Shown one piece after another: positions 56,162 through 64,000 of a DNA stretch of 64,000 bases (the stretch's first letter is position 1; every line of letters starts with the position of its first letter). The translations under genes and the position numbers were made by a program. Below the pieces are notes generated by a model that made no database searches, was not told where the DNA came from, and was given only the letters and a program-made list of their open reading frames with translations. The stretch is from Bradyrhizobium sp. 1(2017) (GTDB lineage: Bacteria > Pseudomonadota > Alphaproteobacteria > Rhizobiales > Xanthobacteraceae): NCBI RefSeq assembly GCF_011602485.2, contig NZ_CP050022.2, positions 434,001 to 498,000 on the forward strand, given 5' to 3'.

Positions 56162-56186
56162 GAATAGTACGAATTTCGTACTATTC
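56162..56186. promoter_or_regulatory. Perfect 25-base palindrome, probable MarR operator
   Basis: GAATAGTACGAA-T-TTCGTACTATTC is a perfect inverted repeat with 12-base arms about one central T. It lies between the marR stop and the PaoA-like start, 53 bases before the latter, where it would block transcription of the operon. Its size and symmetry suit a MarR-type dimer. Confidence 0.85.
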
Positions 56187-56619
56187 AAGTTTCGTTGTCG
56201 GCAATCTTTTCGGTCAGACGGATCAGTTCGTCCTGCTCAGACATCTCCAGCGCCCGAAGCATCGTCCGGCAAGCCTCCCGGTACCCTTGGATGTGGTCGT
56301 CAACCACCTGGCGCCCCTTTTCGTTCGCGCTCAGGGCGACCGCGCGGCGATTGTCCTCGGGACGGCGACGCTCGATCAGGTCTTTCTTCACCAGCCGATC
56401 GACGGCCGAGGACATCGTTGTCATCGCAACATTGAGATAGCGCGCGACATCGCCCATGCCGCAACCAGGATGTTCGGCGATGAACACCAGGGTTTGGGCA
56501 TCGAGTGCGTTGAGCGCGTTGTCGGCCGCCGCGACCGCCTCGGCGACCTTGAACCGGCGCGTGAAACGTTCGAACGCGCGCGTCAGTTGCTCGACTTGTT
56601 CTCGGGTCGGTTCAGGCAT
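56185..56619 (-). CDS. MarR-family transcriptional regulator
   Basis: A 144-residue winged helix regulator. MGDVARYLNVAMTTMSSAVD is the recognition helix and LVKKDLIERRRPEDNRRAVA the wing, with the conserved D-x-R in PEDNRR. It is upstream of the PaoABC-like operon on the same strand and adjoins a perfect palindrome. It most likely represses the operon and responds to an aromatic or aldehyde ligand. Confidence 0.92.
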   Translation of the reverse strand: MPEPTREQVEQLTRAFERFTRRFKVAEAVAAADNALNALDAQTLVFIAEHPGCGMGDVARYLNVAMTTMSSAVDRLVKKDLIERRRPEDNRRAVALSANEKGRQVVDDHIQGYREACRTMLRALEMSEQDELIRLTEKIADNET

Positions 56620-56737
56620 GGCTGCAGCAAAACATGTTCGGCAGTTCGGGGCCAGAGATCGATGCAGGAAACGAGCGTTTGTTGCTGCAGGGAAGCAGCC
56701 TCAAGGTGTGCTGTCGGCTCGGGTACCACTCCCGCCG

Positions 56738-57640
56738 CTAGCGCTTTCCGCTCGGCCGATAACGCACGTGATCGATCAACACCCGCAGCTTCGGCGGAAG
56801 ATTCCGCCGGTCCGGAAAGTAGAGGAAAAAGCCGCGGAAAGACGGACAATATTCCTCCAGCACGGGTACCAATTCTCCTCGCTCGATATAGGGGCGAAAC
56901 GTTTCTTCCATGCCGAAGGTCAGGCCGCCTCCCGCGCAGGCGGTCCGCACCATGACCCACATGTCATTGGTCGTGATCCTCGGCTCCACCGCGACGTCGA
57001 ACTCGCGCCCGGCCTCGGCAAATTCCCAACGGTAAGGGGCCATTTGCGGCGCCGGCCGCCAGCCGATGCAGCAATGCTGCGAGAGTTCGCGCGGATGTGA
57101 GGGGACGCCAAACCGCTCCAGATAGGCCGGAGCAGCCACGACCAGCTGGCGTTGATCGCCTGAGACCGGCACCGCGATCATGTCCTGCTCGATCACCTCG
57201 CCGAGCCGAACCCCTGCGTCGTAGCCCTCGGCCACGATGTCGAATTCCTCATCGGTCACGGTGACGTCGACCTGCACGCCGGGATGAGCCTGCGTGAAAT
57301 CGGCGAGCAAGGGACCGCAAATGAATCGCTCGGCGATCGACGACACGGCCAGGCGCAGCTGCCCCGTCGGCTGCGCGTCACGGTCGCGGGCGCCATTGAT
57401 CGCCTGTTCGACTTCGGCGACCGCCGGCGCCACGCGCTCGTGCAAGCGCATGCCGGCTTCGGTGAGACTGACACTGCGCGTCGTTCGATGGACCAGAGCT
57501 ACGCCCAACTGGTCTTCCATGCGGCGGACGGCCTGGCTCACGGCGGACCGCGTCACCCCTAACCGCTCGGCGGCGCCCCGGAAGCTCCTCGCTTCGGCGA
57601 CCGCGATGAAAACGGCGACAAGGTTCAGGTCAGTGGTCAT
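56738..57640 (-). CDS. LysR-family transcriptional regulator
   Basis: A 300-residue LysR regulator. MTTDLNLVAVFIAVAEARSF and GAAERLGVTRSAVSQAVRRM form the winged helix, and the effector domain starts near 92. It is divergent from the aldo-keto reductase gene 92 bases away, the classic arrangement of a LysR regulator and its target. It is unrelated in detail to the two paralogues at 16328 and 43887. Confidence 0.94.
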   Translation of the reverse strand: MTTDLNLVAVFIAVAEARSFRGAAERLGVTRSAVSQAVRRMEDQLGVALVHRTTRSVSLTEAGMRLHERVAPAVAEVEQAINGARDRDAQPTGQLRLAVSSIAERFICGPLLADFTQAHPGVQVDVTVTDEEFDIVAEGYDAGVRLGEVIEQDMIAVPVSGDQRQLVVAAPAYLERFGVPSHPRELSQHCCIGWRPAPQMAPYRWEFAEAGREFDVAVEPRITTNDMWVMVRTACAGGGLTFGMEETFRPYIERGELVPVLEEYCPSFRGFFLYFPDRRNLPPKLRVLIDHVRYRPSGKR

Positions 57641-57641
57641 T

Positions 57642-57658
57642 GGTTAGCTATGCTTACC
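57642..57658. promoter_or_regulatory. Inverted repeat GGTTAGC-TAT-GCTTACC
   Basis: A 7+3+7 inverted repeat with one mismatched pair, directly beside the LysR start codon. It could be the autoregulatory site of the divergent LysR/aldo-keto reductase promoter. Confidence 0.5.
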
Positions 57659-57731
57659 ACTTCGGTCATCATTGGCCAACTTGTCTCACCTTTGGCCGCC
57701 GGCTACCTCCCAGCCAACGATGGAGGCTCTG

Positions 57732-58793
57732 ATGACAGCACTGGATCAATACCGCCTGCTTGGCCGCTCCGGTTTGCGCATATCTCCCCTTGCGCTGGGC
57801 ACGATGACCTTCGGGACCGAGTGGGGATGGGGCGCCGATGCCGGCGCCGCACGGCGGATCTTCGATCTGTATGTCGACCGCGGCGGCAATTTCATCGACA
57901 CGGCGGTGAACTATACCAACGGCGCGTCCGAGCGCCTGGTTGGCCAGTTCGCCCGGGACAAGCGCGATCGTCTCGTGCTCGCAACCAAATTCACCATGGC
58001 GCGCGATCCCGGCGATCCCAATTCGGGCGGCAACCACCGGCTCAACATGGTGCGCTCCGTGGAGCAGAGCCTGCGACAGCTCGAGACCGACCGTATCGAC
58101 CTGCTTTACCTCCACGGCTGGGATGCGACGACGCAGCCGGATGAAGTGATGCGCGGACTGGACGATCTCGTGCGCACCGGGAAAGCGCAGTATGTCGGCA
58201 TTTGCAACACACCGGCCTGGCGCATTTCACAGCTGCAGACGATGGCAGATCTGCGCGGCTGGTCGCCCTTCGTTGCCCTGCAGATCGAATATAATCTGGT
58301 CGAGCGAACGGTCGAGCACGAACTCATGCCGCTGGCAGCCGCCCTCGGCCTCGGCGTGCTGCCCTGGTCGCCCCTCGGCGGCGGCGTGCTCACCGGCAAG
58401 TACACGCGGGCCGATCTCAGGGATTCTCAGGAGCGGGCCGTCGGAATGACACGCGCCTCGGTCATCGCTTCGTCCGGCCATCTCAACGAGCGATCGCTGG
58501 ACGCCGCCGACATGGTGCGCACCATCGCCGCGGAGCTCGGCGCGACGCCTTCGCAGGTGGCCATCGCATGGACGCTGGCGAATCCTGCAGTCACCTCGCC
58601 GGTGATCGGAGCCCGCACGCTGGATCAGGCGGAAGACAATTTCGGCGCGGTCGGGATATCGCTTTCTCCTGAGCAGATGGCGCGCCTCGACCATGCGACC
58701 GCGCCAGATCCCATCTTTCCGGAGCGTTTCTTGCGCCGCCCGATGGTCGAGCAACTCATCTTTGGCGGCGCCACTGTCGCCCGGCGCGGATAG
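57732..58793 (+). CDS. Aldo/keto reductase
   Basis: A 353-residue NADPH-dependent (alpha/beta)8 barrel. The catalytic tetrad is visible: Asp and Tyr in FIDTAVNYTNG, Lys in LVLATKFTM and His in LYLHGWD. It belongs to the YajO/general stress group by length and the LGTMTFGTEWGWGAD opening. GATGGAGG lies before the ATG. It is controlled presumably by the divergent LysR regulator. Confidence 0.94.
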   Translation: MTALDQYRLLGRSGLRISPLALGTMTFGTEWGWGADAGAARRIFDLYVDRGGNFIDTAVNYTNGASERLVGQFARDKRDRLVLATKFTMARDPGDPNSGGNHRLNMVRSVEQSLRQLETDRIDLLYLHGWDATTQPDEVMRGLDDLVRTGKAQYVGICNTPAWRISQLQTMADLRGWSPFVALQIEYNLVERTVEHELMPLAAALGLGVLPWSPLGGGVLTGKYTRADLRDSQERAVGMTRASVIASSGHLNERSLDAADMVRTIAAELGATPSQVAIAWTLANPAVTSPVIGARTLDQAEDNFGAVGISLSPEQMARLDHATAPDPIFPERFLRRPMVEQLIFGGATVARRG

Positions 58794-58883
58794 ATCAAGG
58801 AACGACATGTCGGTGGTGTTCGGCCGACCGCGATTGCATCACTTCGGGGCAGGACGACATTTTGCACCAGAAAGGGAGACACA

Positions 58884-59399
58884 ATGCCAGCCATGGTCAA
58901 TCGCGCACTTGCGTGGTGCGTCTACGCGATCATCTTCACGGCCTCCAGCCTGACGACGGCAGCACCCTGCGGACAGGCCAATTCGCTGCAGGACGACAAC
59001 AAGCGGATCGTCACCGATGCGTTCGATCGGTGGGCGGCCGGAGGAACCACCTTCTTCAATGACCTGCTGCACCAAGACGTGGTCTGGCGCATCAAAGGAT
59101 CCGGCCCAAGCGCCGGCGATTTCCGAGGCCGCGATGTGTTCCTGGATCGAGCGGTCCGCCCGTTCGCGAACCGATTGTCGACACCGGTCCGCCCTACAGC
59201 CGTGAGGATTTTTGCCGATGGCGACCATGTCATCGCACATTGGGAAGGCGGCGGCGTGGCGCGCGATGGCAAGCCTTACGCGAACAGCTATGCGTGGATC
59301 ATGCTCATGCAGGACGGCAAGGCGGCGGAGGTGACGGCCTATCTCGACCTCGCCCCCTATGACGACATCCTGCGGCGCGTTCCTTTGCCGGCGCAATAG
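58884..59399 (+). CDS. SnoaL-like (NTF2-fold) secreted protein
   Basis: A 171-residue protein with a signal peptide (cleaved near LTTAAPCGQA) and a SnoaL/ketosteroid-isomerase-like domain from about 40, with VTDAFDRWAAGGTTFFNDLL, DVVWRIKGSGP and YANSYAWIMLMQDGKAAEVT. It follows the aldo-keto reductase by 90 bases on the same strand and is probably co-transcribed. AAAGGGAG precedes the ATG. Enzymatic role is unknown. Confidence 0.86.
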   Translation: MPAMVNRALAWCVYAIIFTASSLTTAAPCGQANSLQDDNKRIVTDAFDRWAAGGTTFFNDLLHQDVVWRIKGSGPSAGDFRGRDVFLDRAVRPFANRLSTPVRPTAVRIFADGDHVIAHWEGGGVARDGKPYANSYAWIMLMQDGKAAEVTAYLDLAPYDDILRRVPLPAQ

Positions 59400-59699
59400 C
59401 GCCGGCTGCGCGCAGACTCAGTTGGCGTTGCGGCCGCTACATTCATGCAGAAGTCGCCGCATGACTGGACGCGCCCGGGATCGATGACCTACGCATGCGC
59501 GAGCCCCGGCGCGCGCGCCCGACACCCCCGCGTAAGTCATTGATCTTCCACACCCCGCCTACTGTGCATGGGGTTGTTTTCACCATTATTGTTATCCACC
59601 CTCCGAACCCCCCAGCCTTCTCCACCTTGAACCCACTTCCCGCACGATCCGACCTAGCATTGCCCCGCCATCCGGCGGGGGCCAGGTGATCCCAGGACG
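59400..59699. other. Non-coding interval
   Basis: About 300 bases without a recognisable gene or clear palindrome. It is less GC-rich near 59560-59600 and could carry the promoter of the DUF2157 gene. Confidence 0.4.
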
Positions 59700-60971
59700 A
59701 TGTTCGACAAAACCTACCGGCAGCGCCTCGAAGCCGATCTTGCGCAATGGGAGGCCGATGGCGTGATCGCGCCGGCGGCGGCCGCCTCCATCCGCACTGC
59801 GCTGCCGCCGCTGCCGGCCGGCATCAACATCGCAATCGTCGTCGCCATCGTCGGCGGCCTCTTGATCGCGGCGGCGTTTCTTGCCTTCGTCGCGGCGCAC
59901 TGGACCGAGATCGCGCGGCTCTTGCGGTTTGCGATCCTGCTCGCCGGCATGGTCGTCGCCGGCGGCCTCGGGGCATGGTTCGCGGCGAGGGGCCGTCTCG
60001 TTCTGGCCGATCTCTGCGCCAGCATCGGCGCCGTCGTCTTTGGCGCGGGCATCGCGCTGGTCGGCCAGATGTATCATCTCGGCGAGGACTTTGCCGGCGG
60101 CATGCTGCTGTGGTCGATCGGCGCGTTCGCCGGCGCGCTGCTGACCGGCTCGCGCGGCGCGCTTGCGGTCGGCCTCGTCGCGGCCTCGATCTGGACCTGC
60201 ATGCGGACGACCGACACGCCGGATGCCCTGCATCTGCCGTTCGTGGCGGTCTGGCTCATCGCCGCCGCGACGGCCTTCGCATGGAATTCGCGCGTTGCGG
60301 CGCATCTTGTCGCGATCGCGCTGCTGCCGTGGTGGATCGCGACCTCGCTGCGCTTCGAGTTCGACGGCGCCCAGCAGTCCTTCCTGCTCGCGAATGGCGC
60401 GGCCCTGGTGTTCGGTGCGGGGCTCGCGCTCGCCGCCGCGCCCTCGCCGCGGGCGCTCCGCCTCGGCAGCGTGCTGTCGGTCTACGGGGCGCTTGCGCTG
60501 GCCGGCGTCGCCTGCCTCGAGGTGACCACGGTCGACGACATCGTCCGCGTCCGCACCAACACGGTGGCGGCACAACCGCTCTGGGCCATCCTGTGCGGGA
60601 TTGCGGGGGTGATCCTGTCTCTGGCATCCGCGGCGATCACAAGGCGGGCCGGTGAAGTCCTCGCAAGCTGCGCGATCGGGCTCGTGCTGCTCGCCGCGCC
60701 GCTCTGGCCGGCTGCCGAGGCCGGCGAGCCCTGGCTCGCCTATGCCGCGCTGCTCTGCGCCATGCTGTGCCTCGTCGTCTCTGGCATGCTCGACGATGTG
60801 CGCCCGCGCATCGTCGCCGGCTGGCTCGGCATCGCCGGCGTGGTCGCGGGCATCACCTGGGCCGTGAAGGGCTCGCTGCTGCACCGCTCGGCCTTCCTCG
60901 CGGCGGCCGGCCTCGTCGCCGTCGCCTTTGCCACCGCGCTCAACCGCATGCTGCCGAGGGCCGCGCGATGA
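59700..60971 (+). CDS. DUF2157 membrane protein
   Basis: A 423-residue polytopic inner-membrane protein. The N-terminal soluble helix TYRQRLEADLAQWEADGVIA is the DUF2157 start, and about a dozen hydrophobic segments follow. VAAHWTEIARLLRFAILLAG is characteristic of the family. Its partner is the GDYXXLXY gene immediately downstream, with a 4-base overlap. No function is known. Confidence 0.9.
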   Translation: MFDKTYRQRLEADLAQWEADGVIAPAAAASIRTALPPLPAGINIAIVVAIVGGLLIAAAFLAFVAAHWTEIARLLRFAILLAGMVVAGGLGAWFAARGRLVLADLCASIGAVVFGAGIALVGQMYHLGEDFAGGMLLWSIGAFAGALLTGSRGALAVGLVAASIWTCMRTTDTPDALHLPFVAVWLIAAATAFAWNSRVAAHLVAIALLPWWIATSLRFEFDGAQQSFLLANGAALVFGAGLALAAAPSPRALRLGSVLSVYGALALAGVACLEVTTVDDIVRVRTNTVAAQPLWAILCGIAGVILSLASAAITRRAGEVLASCAIGLVLLAAPLWPAAEAGEPWLAYAALLCAMLCLVVSGMLDDVRPRIVAGWLGIAGVVAGITWAVKGSLLHRSAFLAAAGLVAVAFATALNRMLPRAAR

Positions 60972-61582
60972 TCGAGCTCGCCGTTTCCGTCACGAAGCTC
61001 TGGCAGCGCATTCCGAAAACCGTGCTGTTCGGCATCGCAGTCCTGCTTCAATGCGCGCTGCTGGTCCTGATGGTCGCCGATCGCATGCAGATCCTGCGCG
61101 AAGGCCGAGAGGTGACCCTGCAGACTCAGCCGGTCGATCCGCGCGATCTCCTGCGCGGCGACTATGTCGTGCTCCGCTACGACATCTCGCAACTGCCGGC
61201 CGGCGCGCTCGCCGGCAAGCCCGCGGACGCGCGCCATCCCGATGTCTTCGTCAAGCTCGCGCCCAGTGCCAATGGCGTTTACGAGGCGGTCTCGGTGCAT
61301 GCCGGGCCCGTCGCCGTCACGGCGCCCCAGGTGCTGATCCGCGGCCGCGTCGGCAATTACGGTGGGTCCTGCGGCGAGGACCGGCGCAGCTTCTGCGACA
61401 AGCTGCCGATCAAATATGGCCTCGAAAGCTATTTCGTGCCCGAAGGCGAGGGCAGGAAGCTCGAGGACGCGCGCAACCAGCAGAGGCTGCGGATCGTCGC
61501 CGCGGTGCTGCCCTCGGGCCGCGCCGCCATCAAGCGCCTGTTGCTCGACGGCGAGCCCGTCTATGAGGAGCCGTTGTACTAG
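60968..61582 (+). CDS. GDYXXLXY-domain protein
   Basis: A 204-residue membrane-anchored protein. One N-terminal membrane segment (about 18-36) is followed by the DLLRGDYVVLRYDI motif that names the family. A Cys pair (Cys135/Cys144 area in GGSCGEDRRSFCD) may form a disulphide. The ATGA overlap with the DUF2157 gene shows that the two are translated together. Function is unknown. Confidence 0.9.
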   Translation: MIELAVSVTKLWQRIPKTVLFGIAVLLQCALLVLMVADRMQILREGREVTLQTQPVDPRDLLRGDYVVLRYDISQLPAGALAGKPADARHPDVFVKLAPSANGVYEAVSVHAGPVAVTAPQVLIRGRVGNYGGSCGEDRRSFCDKLPIKYGLESYFVPEGEGRKLEDARNQQRLRIVAAVLPSGRAAIKRLLLDGEPVYEEPLY

Positions 61583-63075
61583 GCGGCGCTCTTCCCGGGT
61601 GCGGCCTTCAACGCCCGCCGCAGCACCTCCCACACACGTGCATCGTTCATATGCGCCACGTTGAATCGCATGAAGCTTGGCGCCGTCTGGGCCACGCTGA
61701 AGACGTTGCCGGGCGCGAGCACCACATCGTCTTCGAGTGCAGCACGCGCGACGGCCGAGGCATCCTGTCCGCCCGTGAGGCGGCACCACAGGAAGAAGCC
61801 GCCGCGCGGCATCAGCCAGGGCTCGATGCCCAGCGCCTGAAGTTTTCGCGCGACGTCGCGGCGCGTGCGCGTGAGCTTCTGCCGGAGCTCGTCCATGTGC
61901 TTGCGATAGCTGCCGCCGGCCAGCACCTTGGCGATGATCTCGGATGCGACCGGGCTCGGCCCGCCGAAATTGGTTGCGACCTGGAGGTCGACGAGATGCT
62001 CGATCCAGTCGGCTCGCCCTGCGATGTAGCCGCAGCGCACCGAGGCCGACAGCGTCTTGGAGAAGCTGCCGGTGCGGATCACTCGATTGAGCCCGTCCAG
62101 CGCGGCAAGGCGCGGCGAGCGCTCCGGCTCGAAGTCGCCGAAGATGTCGTCCTCGATGATGGTGAGGTCGTGCGCGGCGGCCGCGGTCAGCAGCCGGTGC
62201 GCGGTCTGCAGCGACAGCGTCGCGCCGGTCGGGTTGTGCAGGGCCGAATTGGTGATGTAGAGCCGCGGCCGCTCGCTGCCGAGGACCTGCTCGAAGCGCG
62301 CCACGTCCGGCCCCGTGGGCGTGTAGGGCACGCTGACGATCCTGGCCTGATGCGCCCGCAGCAACGCACGGAAATTGAAGTAGCAGGGATCGTCGACCAG
62401 CACCGTGTCGCCAGGACGGAGCAGGAAGCGGCAGATCAAATCGGTCGCTTGCGTGCCCGATCCCGTCAGCATGAGCTGGTCGACCGACGCCTCGATCGCA
62501 TCGTCGGCAAGGCGCGCGAGCAGCAGCCGGCGCGGCGCCATCGCGCCGCGCGTGCTGCCGTAATTGGTGAGCACATCGGCCTCGATGCGAGCCAGCGCGC
62601 GGGTGGCGCGTCGGAGCGCGGCTTCCGGCATCCACTCCGGAGGCAGCCAGCCGCAGCCAGGCTTCGGCACGGCAGCATCGGCGTCGAGCGACTGCCGCGA
62701 GACCCAGAACGGATCGACTGCCCGGTCGCGGCGCGGCTCGACCTCGGCCAGCGCAAGCGGCGGCATGATCGTCGGCGCAACGTAGAAGCCCGAGCCGCGA
62801 CGGGCGCGGATCAGCCCTTCCGCAGCCAGGCGGTCATAGGCCTCGACGATGGTGGACGGCGAAACCCCCATCGTCGCCGCAAGGCTTCGGATCGACGGCA
62901 GGCGGTCGCCGCTGTTGAGCGCACGTGCGGCAACCTTGGCGCGGATCGCGCTCATCACGTCCACGGTCCGCGTTCCGCCCCGTCCCTTGATTTGCGTCTC
63001 GCCGTCCAAGCTGTATTGCCTTCCATACCCATACAGTTTTGTTGGATTGTACGGGATTGTCGCTGGTCTTGCCAT
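61579..63075 (-). CDS. MocR-type GntR regulator/PLP aminotransferase-fold protein
   Basis: A 498-residue chimera. The GntR winged helix (about 40-105) has SGDRLPSIRSLAATMGVSPS, TIVEAYDRLAAEGLIRARRG. The aminotransferase class I/II domain follows, with the PLP lysine in TGSFSKTLSASVRCGY near 335. MocR proteins control B6, GABA or taurine pathways. The start is uncertain because the first 37 residues precede the usual GntR opening. It converges with the GDYXXLXY gene by a 4-base overlap and diverges from an EamA transporter gene it may control. Confidence 0.93.
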   Translation of the reverse strand: MARPATIPYNPTKLYGYGRQYSLDGETQIKGRGGTRTVDVMSAIRAKVAARALNSGDRLPSIRSLAATMGVSPSTIVEAYDRLAAEGLIRARRGSGFYVAPTIMPPLALAEVEPRRDRAVDPFWVSRQSLDADAAVPKPGCGWLPPEWMPEAALRRATRALARIEADVLTNYGSTRGAMAPRRLLLARLADDAIEASVDQLMLTGSGTQATDLICRFLLRPGDTVLVDDPCYFNFRALLRAHQARIVSVPYTPTGPDVARFEQVLGSERPRLYITNSALHNPTGATLSLQTAHRLLTAAAAHDLTIIEDDIFGDFEPERSPRLAALDGLNRVIRTGSFSKTLSASVRCGYIAGRADWIEHLVDLQVATNFGGPSPVASEIIAKVLAGGSYRKHMDELRQKLTRTRRDVARKLQALGIEPWLMPRGGFFLWCRLTGGQDASAVARAALEDDVVLAPGNVFSVAQTAPSFMRFNVAHMNDARVWEVLRRALKAAPGKSAA

Positions 63076-63100
63076 CGCCGAACGGCGAGGATCGCCGTTA

Positions 63101-63201
63101 GAGCATGATCCGGAAAAGTGTGCAGCGGTTTTCCGAAAAGATCATGCTCGAACAACGACCTAAAGCGCGATGACGATTCATCCTGATCTCGTCGCGCTTT
63201 A
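63101..63201. repeat. Two adjacent palindromic repeats
   Basis: First arm pair GAGCATGATCCGGAAAA and TTTTCCGAAAAGATCATGCT (63101-63149), then TAAAGCGCGA and TCGCGCTTTA (63161-63201). They lie in the divergent MocR-EamA intergenic region and leave little room for the transporter promoter. The first is a commonly seen Bradyrhizobiaceae repeat type. Confidence 0.85.
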
Positions 63202-63217
63202 GACAAGCGGAACGGAC

Positions 63218-64000
63218 ATGCAATCTGCGGGCAGCGGCTGGGGCAACGGGCTTCTCGGCGTCATCATCTTCAGCGGCTCGCTTCCGGCGACGCGCGTGGC
63301 GGTCGGCGGCTTCTCCGCGCTGTTCCTGACGTCCGCGCGCGCGGTGATCGCGGCGCTGATCGGCGTCGCCGTGCTCGGCCTGCTGCGGCAGGCGCGGCCG
63401 CAGCGCGGGGATCTCGCCTCGCTCACCATCGTGTCGCTGGGCGTCGTGGTCGGCTTCCCCTTGCTGACCGCGCTCGCGCTTCAGCACATCACCTCGGCCC
63501 GCTCGATCGTCTTCATCGGCCTGTTGCCGCTGTCGACCGCGATCTTTGCCGTGCTGCGCGGCGGCGAGCGGCCGAAGCCCTTGTTCTGGTTTTTCGCCGT
63601 CCTCGGCAGCGCCACGGTGGCGGGCTTCGCCCTGTCGAATGGCGGCGCGGCCTCGCTTGCCGGCGATCTCCTGATGTTGGCCGCGATCGTTCTGTGCGGG
63701 CTCGGCTATGCCGAAGGCGCCGCGCTGTCGCGCCGCCTCGGCGGCTGGCAGGTGATCTCCTGGGCGCTGTTGCTCGCGCTGCCGCTGATGGTGCCGGTCG
63801 CGGTCTGGACTTTGCCGTCGACGTGGAGCGGCATCGGAGCTCCAGCCTGGATCGGGCTCGCCTACGTCTCCGTGTTCAGCATGTTCGTCGGTTTCATCTT
63901 CTGGTACCGCGGGCTTGCGATCGGCGGCATCGCGCGTGTCGGCCAGTTGCAGCAGCTCCAGCCGTTCTTCGGTCTCGCGCTCGCCGGCTTCCTGCTGCAC
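63218..64000 (+). CDS. DMT-superfamily EamA transporter, 3' truncated by the window
   Basis: 261 codons of an open frame from ATG to the window end with no stop. About nine hydrophobic segments are seen, with the first EamA repeat containing TALALQHITSARSIVFIGLL and the second ending VSVFSMFVGFIFWYRGLAIG, both typical. The divergent MocR regulator suggests control of this exporter, an arrangement common for amino acid or amine export. Confidence 0.9.
   Translation, partial: MQSAGSGWGNGLLGVIIFSGSLPATRVAVGGFSALFLTSARAVIAALIGVAVLGLLRQARPQRGDLASLTIVSLGVVVGFPLLTALALQHITSARSIVFIGLLPLSTAIFAVLRGGERPKPLFWFFAVLGSATVAGFALSNGGAASLAGDLLMLAAIVLCGLGYAEGAALSRRLGGWQVISWALLLALPLMVPVAVWTLPSTWSGIGAPAWIGLAYVSVFSMFVGFIFWYRGLAIGGIARVGQLQQLQPFFGLALAGFLLH

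Noticed and set aside
61651..63108. A 485-codon plus-strand frame
   Set aside because: It is the antisense shadow of the MocR gene, which carries full GntR and aminotransferase motifs.

Overview
The window looks like a Bradyrhizobium-type alphaproteobacterial chromosome. It is GC-rich, keeps the rplU-rpmA-obgE-proB-proA neighbourhood of that group, carries many short palindromic intergenic repeats of the sort common there, and holds several proteins with a Bradyrhizobium-like flavour. This assignment is from reading, not from a search.

Layout. (1) 1-11.9 kb is core-like: proA (partial) and proB, an orphan TctC-type solute-binding protein and a sulfatase placed between proB and obgE, then obgE, a MaoC protein, an EamA transporter, a GNAT acetyltransferase, rpmA and rplU with a clear promoter and terminator, a ROK-type protein whose two halves appear in swapped order, an alpha/beta hydrolase and tRNA-Ser(CGA). 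(2) 12-47 kb is accessory and visibly more mixed in base composition. It holds stress, detoxification and efflux genes: a host-attachment protein, cupins, a sensor kinase, an ABM monooxygenase-like protein, a peroxiredoxin-like protein, cytochrome P460, three MFS pumps, two near-identical zinc-less alcohol/quinone dehydrogenases, EgtD, an AhpD-like protein, a nitroreductase, OsmC, an RND pump, a 1962-residue kinase/ATPase/histidine-kinase protein with two response regulators, two near-identical LysR regulators and a GMC oxidoreductase. (3) 47-59 kb holds an AraC regulator, two molybdenum hydroxylase operons (IorAB-like and PaoABC-like) on either side of a stand-alone trpC, a MarR regulator with a perfect palindromic operator, a LysR/aldo-keto reductase divergent pair and a SnoaL-like protein. 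(4) 59.7-64 kb holds a DUF2157/GDYXXLXY pair, a MocR regulator and a truncated EamA transporter.

The main discovery is a recurring 24-bp dyad, ATCnnCTC-N8-GAGnnGAT, with a conserved ATAACG box 8 bases before its TATCGA start. I find nine copies between 12.8 and 45.0 kb (one weak tenth near 51.0 kb). It always lies in the same orientation relative to the next downstream gene, usually 60-250 bases before the start codon. It precedes the host-attachment protein, a cupin, the sensor kinase, cytochrome P460, an MFS pump, the dehydrogenase-nitroreductase-AhpD operon, the RND pump, a small unknown ORF and the GMC oxidoreductase. This ties apparently unrelated detoxification genes into one candidate regulon whose regulator is unknown. 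Other points of interest are the apparently permuted ROK protein, a CTAAGC-N4-GCTTAG dyad tied to the FixJ-like regulator, and several small unannotated ORFs.
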